A stretch of 64,000 bases of DNA from Allium sativum (taxonomy: Eukaryota; Streptophyta; Magnoliopsida; Asparagales; Amaryllidaceae): NCBI GenBank assembly GCA_030737875.1, contig CM060912.1, positions 882,159,199-882,223,198 on the forward strand, given 5' to 3'. The position numbers and the translations under genes are program-made. This document shows, in pieces, positions 24,966 through 34,975 of the stretch (positions are counted from its first letter, which is position 1; every line of letters starts with the position of its first letter). Below the pieces are notes generated by a model, which saw nothing but the letters and a program-made list of their open reading frames with translations, did not search any database and was not told the origin of the DNA.

Positions 24966-25037
24966 ACCATTATAAGGTAAAACCCTATCCTCCTGTTTGC
25001 ATTGCATTGTGTGATGGGACCCGGGTCTTATGATGGT
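24966..25037 (+). other. Conserved long-range stem in element A LTR
   Basis: ACCATTATAAG (24966-24976) pairs with CTTATGATGGT (25027-25037) around a conserved loop of about 50 bp that contains TTGCATTGTGTGATGGGAC. Element B has GCTGTTATAAG (8256-8266) and CTTATAACAGC (8315-8325) at the equivalent place, so the outer stem pairs changed on both sides. Confidence 0.6.
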
Positions 25038-25578
25038 TTCATTTTTCTAAAAAGCATTGTGTTATTTGACGATTTACTTATTTTATGCACTGGCAATCCA
25101 ATGGAGTAAACCCGTTCCGCGTTAGCGGCGTGGTCCTGTGATTTGCCTTCTTATTAGATAAGTTAAGTTAAGAGTTCTCACACCAGTCCCACGACTGACC
25201 TGTAGTTTGTTTCACTTTGCAAACTCGGGTGCCCTCTTTTCACACGGGCAGTCGAGTAGCTTTTTGCAGATATGTATTAAGCAGGATCCTGGATTGAAGC
25301 CTGAAGCTGGATCCAAAATATTGATAGCCTTCCGCTGAGATTTGTTCCGCTGCATTATATTTCTTTGTTGTAATTTATCTTCCGCTGTAGTTTATACCGA
25401 TGTACTCTGATATTCTGTACTCTGATGTAACATTTATTATTGATGTTATAAAAGTCTATGTTGTTGTTATGATGTGTTGTATGCCCAAAGTTAAAGTATT
25501 CGGAGAATTTTAACTCTTTGGATCAGACCTGTGTGGTTTATGGTCGATCCAAATGGCGGGGATTTCCGGGTCTTTACA

Positions 25579-25593
25579 ATTCATGTGGGGGAT
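25579..25593 (+). mobile_element. Remnant 3' end of a copia internal region with polypurine tract
   Basis: ATTCATGTGGGGGAT ends directly at the TGTTGGAAATG start of an LTR, the standard copia PPT arrangement. Element A inserted just upstream, so the rest of this plus-strand copia element, if present, lies beyond the left edge of the window. Confidence 0.7.
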
Positions 25594-26479
25594 TGTTGGA
25601 AATGAATGAGCAAAGAAATGGGAAAGTAGGAAGAAGAATAGATAGCAACATTTTAGTGTCCCATATCATAGAAATATTAGCACAATCTCTCCTAATATAT
25701 TAGAAGCCAAATAGGCTTATGTAAAATAGAAAGGAGAGGGATGATATGAGGATGTGGGCTTGGCCATGACATAATAATACATTAAAATGTCAAAGATTAG
25801 GGCATTGGGCCTTGGGGCTCTTGGGGTCTCTTGATTGGATATGGCCGACGTATGCTGATTGGGCTACACTGACATGAGAATATTTTTTCCTAGAATTTTA
25901 AAGGTGTGTCCATTAAGTCCAGAATCCGGAAGGAATGTCTGTTAGCTGAATAAGTACAACCATTTGAATTCTCAACGGACGCATATTAATAACCGGGTGG
26001 TTAAAGAGTCGCAACCTTTCCTATTCTACGGTTACTAATGCATGCGAACAGGCACTCCTCCTTGCCTATATATACACTGCCCAAAACAAGACAGAAATTA
26101 TTTTTTCTTCTTGCATTACTTCTTCTTCTAAGTAATCCTCTAATCTAGTTTCTGTAATCAACTTCAGTTCGTCAGTGGTCCGTTTTGCTGGCACTACGCA
26201 ACGGAGTTGGTCCGTTTTATCTTGGGAAACAAATTGCAACTACGTCGATTGGTCCATATGATGGCAATATTGTTTCAAGGAAACAGAAAATTTCTGGACT
26301 TGGACATTACTGAAACAGAATACCTTATATTTATCTTCAATCTTGTGCACAAATAGGTTACGCTTTCTATGACTATTGTAAAAACAGTTTGACGTGACAA
26401 TTATGGCATAATTAATTAACATTGATTGTTGTTGTTGTCTGATTTGTAATACAATTGTGTAATTACAAAAGTTCTAACA
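25594..26479 (+). repeat. Copia-type 3' LTR (886 bp)
   Basis: It starts TGTTGGA and ends TCTAACA, an imperfect terminal inverted repeat, with a polypurine tract immediately before it. A TATA-like CTATATATACAC (near 26067) is followed by a pyrimidine-rich leader, consistent with U3 and R. It contains no coding sequence. It abuts LINE ORF1-like sequence on the right, suggesting that the copia element had inserted into or beside the LINE. The right boundary relies on the CA dinucleotide and could be off by some bases. Confidence 0.72.
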
Positions 26480-26485
26480 GTGTCA

Positions 26486-28171
26486 ACGGTCTATTTCCAG
26501 GTGGGGGGAATTCTCTTGTTCTCTATGTTCTGGGGTCTCACCCCTATTATTTGCATCTTACAGCGTACATTGTCCGAGTGCAGAAACCAATGAGAAAATT
26601 TGAGATTTTTGCAAGGAAAAGTGGACATTACCGTATTCGCTTTGACCTAGTAACTGATTTAGAGTGTATCCTCAAAGGCGATCCTTACTTCTTTGATTCG
26701 CGTTTAATGTTGTTGAAACAGTGGTCTGCTGGCCTGAGCTATTCCGAAGCCTTGTTTAATGTTCTGCCGATTTGGATAAGATTAGATATTTTAGAAGAAT
26801 TATGGGATCATGATATTATTTGTGTTGTGGCCAGCTTCTTGGGATCCCCTCTTGGCTTGGGCAAGTTTACGGAATGTGCTTTGAAGATTGGTTTCGCCTA
26901 GGTTTTGATAGAGACTGAAGCCCCATTTCACTTTCTGCTTATTATCGATGTAGATTTTTTTCAATGGTAAATCGCTGAGCATTGCAGTGTCATATGAGTA
27001 TAAACCCCTCCTTTTTTTCTGAATGTTGTGCATTTGGCCACCTTGTGCTGCAATGTGCTCCATTGTATCAGGTTTGGGTCGACAAGTCAAAGCCTACAAC
27101 ATCGTCTTGCGCTGCTCCGTCCTCTTCAGTTGCTCCGGATGCTATACCTTCTCAGGTGGATGATGTCTCGACACCTTCTCAGGTGCATGCATTATCATCA
27201 CTTTCCTTAACCTGTTTTGTTGCACCAGTGGAGGCCGTAGTACCTGCTTTGTCTTATGTTGTCGTCAGATCATCTATAAGTGCTCTTGGTGATGCTATGT
27301 CTCTCGATGCCGGCCCGGTCCTTCTATCGAAATCTGCTGCTTATTATTTTGGTGTTGTGGCACCTCTTCGTGCTGATACGTCACTTGTTTTCCCTGTGGC
27401 GGACTCACCTGATCAGGCCTTCTCGTTTGTTGGCTCTTCTCAGGCGCTGGTGGGTTCTACCACATCGATTATCGAGGACCCTATGGTCACTTTTGCTCAT
27501 ATTAGTACACTGGCTGAGGCTTCCAGTATTGAGTGTGCTGTAGGCTTTAATTCAGTCTCAAATACTTTGTTGAGTGCTTCTTCTGTTCATGGTTCTACTT
27601 TTACTTCTTCTGATCACGATTATCAGGCTCCTATCTCCGCATCGGGAACTCGGCTCCACGCGTCTGATTCTCTTGCTCTTTTGAATGTGGAAATCTAGGC
27701 TCACATCTCTGTTATCGATGTCGTTCCTTCAGGATTCTCTCTCCTTTGTTCCTGCGACAATCTTTCTAGAGAGGATATTATTTTTAAATTTGGGCGCGTT
27801 ATGGACCTTAAGTATAAGCCAGTCACACCAACTATGCTATGGAGCGGCGTCGCAAGCGTGATATTCACACTCAAGCTTTTTATCACATACTTGACTCTGA
27901 ATCAGGAGCTTTTGACGTCTGGTCGCGTTTGTCTTTAAGCGTCAACAGGCGGTTGGATGCCCTGTGCTCCATCTCTCTCCCGATCGGTTCCAAATATGAT
28001 TGGTGTAGGTTGAGGGCCCTGTCTAGCATGGTTTGTTTGTAGGTCCTCCTTTTGTATTGCTTTTATGCTTTTCCGTGACCTATCCCCTTTATATTTCTTT
28101 CCTGTACTCTTTGTATTTCCTTGAGATGGAAAGCTTCTTTTGAGGTAATACAACTTCTTTTCTAAAAAAAA
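26486..28171 (+). pseudogene. LINE (L1-type) remnant: ORF1-like, no reverse transcriptase
   Basis: The reading frame to 26901 matches the DUF4283 region of plant LINE ORF1/gag-like proteins: LVLYVLGSHPYYLHL, then RFDLVTDLECILKGDPYFF, LKQWSAGLS and PIWIRLDILEELWD. After a frameshift and stops, a zinc-knuckle piece (CCAFGHLVLQCAP, near 27017-27060) opens a Ser/Ala/Val-rich frame of 238 codons to 27698, typical of the low-complexity C-terminal part of ORF1. A short further frame (27839-28042) may be the end of the coding part. The 3' end has a LINE-like tail: GAGATGGAAAGCTTCTTTTGAGG, broken here only by its own spacing, then AATACAACTTC and an A-run at about 28163-28171. Endonuclease and reverse transcriptase (normally about 3.5 kb) are missing, so this is an internally deleted or non-autonomous copy. 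The 5' end is lost or cut by the copia LTR. Confidence 0.7.
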
Positions 28172-30699
28172 ACTTCTATTAACTAGATTTTGAAATGCAG
28201 GTATTTTATTAGACTACCGCAACATTTATCAATGAAAGAACTCAGTGCTTCCTATAATATTTTATTAAATCCCTTTAATTTGATGTTATATAATTTGGAT
28301 TTCTCATTCATGCCACAACATTCCTCTTTTTAAATAGCGCTAGATTTGAAATTATGTAACATCACTATAAAAGGTTCTGATTTTGAGCACACACCCACTA
28401 TTTAAAGATTGTTTCGCTGCTTCTACTATGATACAAGAGATTCCTTAGGAGCCATTATCCACTAAAGCTCTAATCAAAATACAACCTAGTTAGGTAACTA
28501 AGAACTCTAGTGGACCAAATTATCATATAAGCTTTTTTAAGAGTTGCTCACTGAAGTCATCATCATTTTATTTTTTTTGAAAGCAAAAGCCTTCTCTACG
28601 GAAATCCCAAATCAACATAAACTGGTCCATGAATTATAATAAGATACTTCAAATCAATATATGAATTGTATTTTGTAGCACAGTTAAGTAATGACATACC
28701 TGATTTCTTCCAGGAGTAACGTTTTCATCTGAGACCCAACAACATAACTTGAGTATCCGACCTATAATCGTCTATACAGCCCAGAGTAACCATCAAAAGG
28801 GCTATTAGGTTAACTATATTGTAGGCCAAATAAAAAAATGTTACTAACTTATTCAGAAATGTAAGCATCAAAAGTTACATGAATTAATTTTTTAGCAAAA
28901 AAGTTATGTAAATTATTTGGTTAACGACCTTAGCAATTAATGAACGAATTAATTTGTTTTGTTTCCATGTAGATTTTGAAATCAAATTCGAAAACATTTT
29001 ATTTATAAAAAAAGTAATGACATAAACAAACTAAATATAACAACAATAATTAAGCAATCATTCACCAAATTATTCATATTCAATTTTTCAGAGATCTGAA
29101 AAGAAAAAAAGAATTTGAGAAAATACAAATGAGTACATAATGTTAACGTTACTACAGAATGAACAATTCGAAAAAAAAGAGCTTAAAATCACTTTTTCTT
29201 GATTAAAAAAGATTTGAAAATGGATTATGGCTTGATCGACTTGTCAACAATACCTAAAAAACTCATGGAAAAGTTAATGTTATTCTATATCAACCTCGAC
29301 ATTTCTAAAGCTAATATAGCATCAAACTCTACTTACTGCTAGTACGGTTCATTCATATAAGTCATTTAACATATTGGTTTTTAGCTTTGAGAATGAAAAG
29401 AAAAAAGATGATTTATTCTAGTTGATCCAAATGAATTCTTTACAATTAAGATTAAAAATACAGTAAGTTCAAGCCAAACAATGAAAATAATCAGTGTCAT
29501 AATCACTTAAAATCAGTTTAAACTGGACTACTATATTTATCTTAATTGCTTTGTATGATAAGAATGTTAAAAAACTAAATTATTAACATTGGTTAGGATT
29601 TGAAGATCATAATAGCTTTCATTTAAAGATTGGTTATGATTATAAGGCCACAATAAGTGGTTCATGTTTTTTTATCGTAGAGTAAAATAACAATGGAGAA
29701 TTCAAAAATATAAAAACAAACATTGTAATAATGATTGCAGAGTTTATAGTCGTACGAATGAATTACCATCTTGGTCACTTAGCACAATTCAAGATTGGTA
29801 CTATTTATTTCAAGTGAAGAGTAATATGCATTCAATTGCCCTTGTCATTCAGTATATTGGCAATTTCAATGATACAGTGCTTATCTTTTCTTTTCTTTTT
29901 TCCATTCTAGGTTCTGGCAGATCAGATGTCCCTGCTAGTTGAGATTTCACAACCTAGGAAAAGAGTAAAAAGGAATTTAAAAAAATTAGTAACACTATTT
30001 GAGTCGCAAAGAAATAAACCACCAGTAAATGTTGTTAGTTTACTTGCATATGCATAAACTTATGAAAAAGACAAAGGTGCATTAAAAAAAGATGCTTGGA
30101 CATAGTGATACATTCAAATTTGGTATATACACAGCATGAGTAGCCATGTCTTTGGATACGGAAACCAGAAAATAGATTGCAACTGGTTCGTCCTTAGAGA
30201 ATTTAACAACGCATTCAGATACACACAAATGTGTCAAATATCACATAAGAACATTCAATAAAAACATTTTATATATTTGTGTTCTTATGTTAATTGTCCA
30301 TAAGGAATGTTATATATGATCGTTAGCTAGACCAGGAACCAATTTCCCCTCCATTCAGAACCCATGCCCATTCTTGCTCCCATAATACCAGCATTACTAC
30401 CCAATTTTCCCATCTTTCTCTTTGTATTTTTTTGTATACATTTTATATTATTTCTTCATCTGTAGTGTATAGTGTTTGTTGAAAAAAAAGTTCCCTTTTG
30501 TATATAGCAGACAACCTTGAAAAAAAAGTTCCCCTTTGTATTCTCTAACAACAATGTATCATGAATACAACAACAATATGAGCATTCTTAATAACAATAA
30601 AAAATTACATGTCATTGTCGTATTTATATTTGTTTGTTGAAGCACAGCTAGCTTTGTTTATATTTCTGGTAAACATTTTTATCGAATAGTATGATATAT

Positions 30700-30765
<66 letters not shown>

Positions 30766-31624
30766 TGATTAATATTAGATATAGGCAATCAACAATCAGA
30801 GCACAAATAAAAGTTTAGACAAATGGTTGAATTCATGTTGAAACAAAGATAAATGCTTCCTTATTTGAATCAACGATTTAATTTTTGTTGTTCTTATACA
30901 AAATAAAGATAAAACAAACACGAAAACATGTTTTTTAAGGTTAAATATAGAGAGCTAAATGATTTATAGCCTTCGCAATGTTCATAAGCTAAATATTTAT
31001 GTTTTGCTATATACTCATAACCAACAGATTTCCTATCTTAAAATTTATTGTGGCAAGGCAATAAATAATCATATTAAAGTTTACGATGGGCATGAGTTTG
31101 TCAAATGAGGTCTCGTTTATTGCAAAGATGTTATATATACTTAAAGCTAAAGACTTACAAAATAAAGATTCTTACTTTCTTATCATTTCAGTATGAACAA
31201 AGATAGTGAATGAGATTACATACTCTAGAAATAAAAAATCAATGAATAATAAGTATTTTACACGATATAAAATTGAAAATTGGATGTTTTTCAGTTTATA
31301 CTATAGATCTATAACAACTAATTCATCGAGCAAAAGAATTAAAAAGCAGAAGAGATTTTTTATTGACCTAGGTTATAGTAGTACCTTCAAATTGGGGCTA
31401 TGATGGTTTGATTTAATTGAAGAACCTTCACTTCGAGAAACCAGATCCTCATTTCACTAAGAAGAAGACACGAGAAACCAAAAACATGTGTAAACCCCAT
31501 TTTTAGTTATCGTGTAGTTTAGTTTACTGTGTCCTAAAAGAAAAGAAGCATTGGGAAGAAGAGAGAATCAAAGACAAATAACTATTTATTATTAGGTCAC
31601 CATAACTTCCTTTCGATTCGACCT
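28172..31624. other. AT-rich stretch without recognisable gene
   Basis: I see no supported coding region. The longest frame (31206-31403) is short and featureless. There is a TA/TACA microsatellite at about 30700-30763. The stretch may be the body of the DNA transposon whose putative right end lies at 31809, but no matching left end was found. Confidence 0.6.
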
Positions 31625-31809
31625 ATACCCAACGTTTTGACGTTAATAAGCGTTGGGATGGAATTAGCTTAAATAAATGGGGGAAAAATTATTTTTAACA
31701 ACCCTTTTTTTGTTATCAATGGATTAAAATGGTTGATGTACACCAACGAGTATAAGTGTTGACAATTAGGAAAAAAAAAGTGTTGCTAAATGGCTATTTT
31801 GGTGTAGTG
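31625..31809. mobile_element. Putative right end of a CACTA-type DNA transposon
   Basis: Read from the minus strand, the sequence begins CACTACACCAAAATAGCC at 31809, the classic terminus of plant CACTA (En/Spm) elements. Repeated CAACAC/CAACG-type motifs in the next 180 bp resemble subterminal repeats. Directly to the right, copia RNase H sequence begins in mid-gene, as expected if a transposon had inserted into it. No left terminus and no transposase were seen. Confidence 0.45.
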
Positions 31810-31897
31810 TTTACTAGCTTCGGTGATTGTTTATACTTAGCCTTTGTAGTGGATAAAGTGATAATCTTATGTATCTTGACATCCAACTAATAGTTGT
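31810..31897 (-). pseudogene. Copia RNase H fragment
   Basis: The minus strand reads TTISWMSR, and after a one-base shift LSTTKAKYK, matching the copia RNase H motif (W.S..Q..V.LSTTEAEY). It is the continuation of 42818-43194 across the insertion at 31898-42817. It is cut off at 31810 by the CACTA-like terminus. Too short and broken to act. Confidence 0.75.
31893..31897 (+). repeat. Target-site duplication GTTGT (left copy)
   Basis: GTTGT at 31893-31897 and again at 42818-42822 flanks the gypsy element exactly, the 5-bp duplication expected for Ty3/gypsy integration. Confidence 0.95.
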
Positions 31898-34777
31898 TGT
31901 AACACCCCGTAATTTTATAACATTAAAATTCACAAATTAAAGTATACTTAATTTTTAGAAAAGAATTAAGTGAAATGGGTTGCGCAGAGAAATATATATA
32001 TTGATATATATATATATATAAATTAAAAATTAAATAAATAAATATGCGAAAAAGTTCAAAACAGCGAATTGGGAGGGGGAATAACCGAACCGGCCCATTT
32101 TTGAGGTCGACCCGAGCCTCGCTGGGTCGACTAGGGGTTAATCCAGGGTGTCTGGCTGTCAACCTGTGGGCCGATTCGCTCAAATGGAGATTTTGCATTT
32201 TATTGGTTCTCATGGTTCAGGGTTAATCTAATGGTCCTAAATAAATTCCTACACCTATAAATACATCCTAATGCTAACCCTAAACCTAATTAAAATAGAA
32301 TAGTTACCGTCGCCATGGAAATCAATGGAGCCGCCGCCAACTAAGAAAGAAGAAAAGCAAATTCAATTCTAATTCTCTCAATCCTAAAGCAAAGCAAAAC
32401 TCTCTCTTTTCTTCTCTAAATTGTGAGTATGATGATCTTAACAAGATCATTATCATTTTAATTAGGTTGAGTTATGAATGGATTATGAGTAGATGATGTG
32501 AATTATCATATATGTTGTTGTAAACCCCTTTTTCTATCATGTATATTGTAAATCCAATGTTATGTGATGATGATATCTTATATGTTGTAAATCATGCTAT
32601 GATGATGTTATGTATGTTGAAAGTTTCTATGCTAAGTTGTGATGAATCATACATGTTAAAAAGGCCATGATGTTACCATCTATGCTAGTTAGTTCATATT
32701 AATTAAATCATCATGTTTGGGTTATGTTGATCTATATGACAAGTCACATATGCAAGTTAGATTGATTAGAAAAGTTATGAACATATGCCAAGACATCTAT
32801 TATGACATCTAGAATTATGCTATGACATATGTGATATCCTATGCTAGTTCACACCACCATTATGTTGCCTAAAAACCTCATATGCAAGTTTATGTATAGA
32901 TTTGGGCTATGATCATATCATGTAAATTGAGACATTTAACAAGTTGACACCTTTTGATCCTTAACAAATGTAGTTTATGCATGTTTCACCCCTATTATGA
33001 TTAGGTTTATTTTAATTGTCTATATGTTTTGATAATTTATCTTTGTGCTAGGTGTTAGACTATACAAGTCTAGCCTATATTATGCGTTGAATAAGCGAAC
33101 GTATAAACGTGGGGTAGGGGTAATATTAAGGATTTAATATTAAAAAGTTGGGGTGCAATTGATATGATTTTGCATGCCATAAGTGGATGGCCATAATTGA
33201 GTCAATTATGGACATCATTAAAAGTTGACTTAATTAATAATTTGAATAGGGAATTATTAAAACTAGGGTAAAAGATTTTAAGTGTTAATCAATGCTTAGG
33301 ACACGAGGTTGGACTCGTTTGTAACGTAAACCTGCCCGGACCCGCCCGGCAAATCCAGTGGTCACAAATGTCAGCCCAATGAGAGAGGTCCTAGGCCTAA
33401 ACTAAAGCATAACGGTTGTAAAGACACCAGGTTAGACTCTTTTATGGTGTAAGACTGCCCGGACCCACCCGGCAAATCCAGCTGCCATAAATGCCAGTCT
33501 AATGTGAGAGGTCTTTATGAGGTTATGGCCTGAATGAATTAAGAAATACTTAACCAGATAAACATGTAAGGTGGGACATGGTGGTTAAGTAGGTGCCTTG
33601 GGTGGCATGAGGAATCTAGGGGGTGCCTTTAGTGGCATGTGAAATACGATTAGTAAGACTTAACCAAACACACATGTAAATGAACATGACTAAGAGGGTT
33701 AAGTGGGATATACTAGTGACAAGCTTAGGTGGGTAGCTTGTGGGGGCCCATTTCGGCCAGTATCCCAAACGTATCTTTGTGGGCTCGAACCAAGTCGAGG
33801 ACGGGACACGCATTCTGGGTTCGACTGTAAGAGGCCAAAACGAGGAGCGGTGGCAACGCAAGTCCAGCGGGTTTCGTATGCATGTGTGGACCCGGGCTGG
33901 TAGGTAAGACATTGTTGCATCGTGTAGGTATAAGCCGTGCATTCTCAAGTTGTATCGGGTTGCCACTTTAGGGGAGTGATACACCCCACTGTGGGGCCAG
34001 CACGGGTATCTACGAGTAGGGAGTCGATCGAAAGTGGGTAGTGGGGTACACCTAATGGAGATAGGGGCAGACGGCACATATGTAATCAGCTAGGGGTACG
34101 TAAGGCTATTTATAAAGTTTCTGTGTGAAGCAAGTGGGATCAAACAATAAGGTGACTAGTGTGGTGCAGTGTAGTAATGTGTGGTGCAGTGTAGTAATGT
34201 GTGGTGCAGTGTAGTAATCATTCGTTAGTAATTAGGTGTGCCTTTACCGTTATCTTTAACGTTATCTTAAACGCTATCTTTATCTTCCTAAGAGTTCATA
34301 GACATTTACTTGTCTTCCATCTTGTGCTTAGTCTAGTTATTTTGATAATAGTATTGTTAGAATTATCATACTCACCAGACTTTATGTCTGACCCCCTCTA
34401 TTTCTATCCTTTTTCCCCCTCCAGGTCCTCAGATTGGGCCCAGCTCTAGTGGAGTTTGATTGAATTGCTTCATCTCTCTTTGGAAAGCTTGGACCGTTGA
34501 AGTAAAGTCCAGCTTGTTATCTTTTTAATGGCTATTTATGTAATGGGATTATGTATTTTGTTTTTATGAAGATGGATATTGTACTTGGTTATGATCTATG
34601 GTTTTATGATGTAACAAACATGTTTAATTTCCGCTGCAATAAAATGAAGTTTTAGATTTCCAAGTACTATTTACTATCTGTCTTGTTGTAATTTTTCTGT
34701 TCTATATTCACTTATAACCTCCATGGAAGTTAATGCATTCCCTTCGTGAGTGACATTAATGGACGTGGGGTGTTACA
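31898..34777 (+). repeat. 5' LTR of the plus-strand chromovirus
   Basis: Runs TGTAACACCCCG to GGGTGTTACA. A TATAAATA box lies at 32256-32263. Two imperfect direct repeats of about 90 bp with the core TGCCCGGACCC occur near 33300-33390 and 33421-33512. A 20-bp unit (GTGTGGTGCAGTGTAGTAAT) is repeated three times at about 34158-34218. The overlapping open frames at 33616-34077 have no known domain and are not called. Confidence 0.93.
32256..32430 (+). promoter_or_regulatory. LTR promoter, leader with mini-ORF and splice donor
   Basis: TATAAATA (32256-32263) is followed by a CCCTAAACC leader. A nine-codon upstream reading frame (32315-32344, MEINGAAAN and stop) has a strong CGCCATGG start context. 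Then come a pyrimidine-rich stretch and GTGAGT at 32423, a good splice donor. Together with the strong acceptor directly before the gag start (34974), this predicts a leader intron of about 2.55 kb. The box and donor are conserved in the 3' LTR (TATAAATA at 40305-40312). Confidence 0.55.
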
Positions 34778-34779
34778 CG

Positions 34780-34794
34780 TGGTATCAGAGCTTA
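34780..34794 (+). other. Primer-binding site of the plus-strand chromovirus
   Basis: TGGTATCAGAGCTTA, complementary to initiator-Met tRNA, two bases after the LTR end. Confidence 0.93.
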
Positions 34795-34975
34795 AGGTTA
34801 CCAGAACAGATAAAAATACTTTAGAAAAATAGTTATTTTTGGAAGAAGTGCTTTCAAAAACATGTTTTAATGAGAAATTTAAAGAGAAAAGTTTAAAAAA
34901 AAAACATAATCCCCAATAGCCCATATCTTTATCTTTCAAAATCTCCATTCTGAATCTTTCCTTTTTCGTTTCAGC

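Larger units (their letters stand above)
18532..25578 (+). repeat. Element A 3' LTR (7047 bp)
   Basis: Runs from TGTAACAACCCG to GGGTCTTTACA. It has the same architecture as the LTR of element B, with partial sequence similarity (for example the GTCGCTGTAGAATTTATA block near 18873 and the GATGCAAATGATCAAGGC block near 24355). The layout is: AT-rich 5' part; GC-rich leader at 19440-19760; the 50-bp palindromic array at 20230-21330; an AT-rich degenerate repeat zone to about 22800; and inverted-repeat modules to the end. The right flank is ATTCATGTGGGGGAT, the end of a copia internal region. The target duplication cannot be checked because the left end is outside the window. Confidence 0.92.

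Noticed and set aside
26982..27698. 238-codon frame as a host protein
   Set aside because: It starts with a LINE-type zinc-knuckle piece just downstream of an ORF1-like block and continues as Ser/Ala/Val-rich sequence, so it is the C-terminal part of the LINE ORF1.
28366..28400. CACTATAAAAGG as the left end of the CACTA-like element
   Set aside because: Only the first five bases agree with the right terminus (CACTACACCAAAA), and no matching 3-bp target duplication is seen.
33616..34077. 153-codon minus-strand frame in the chromovirus LTR
   Set aside because: In the 3' LTR copy the corresponding frame is only partly open, and overlapping frames exist on the other strand. No domain is seen, so it is best explained as LTR sequence.
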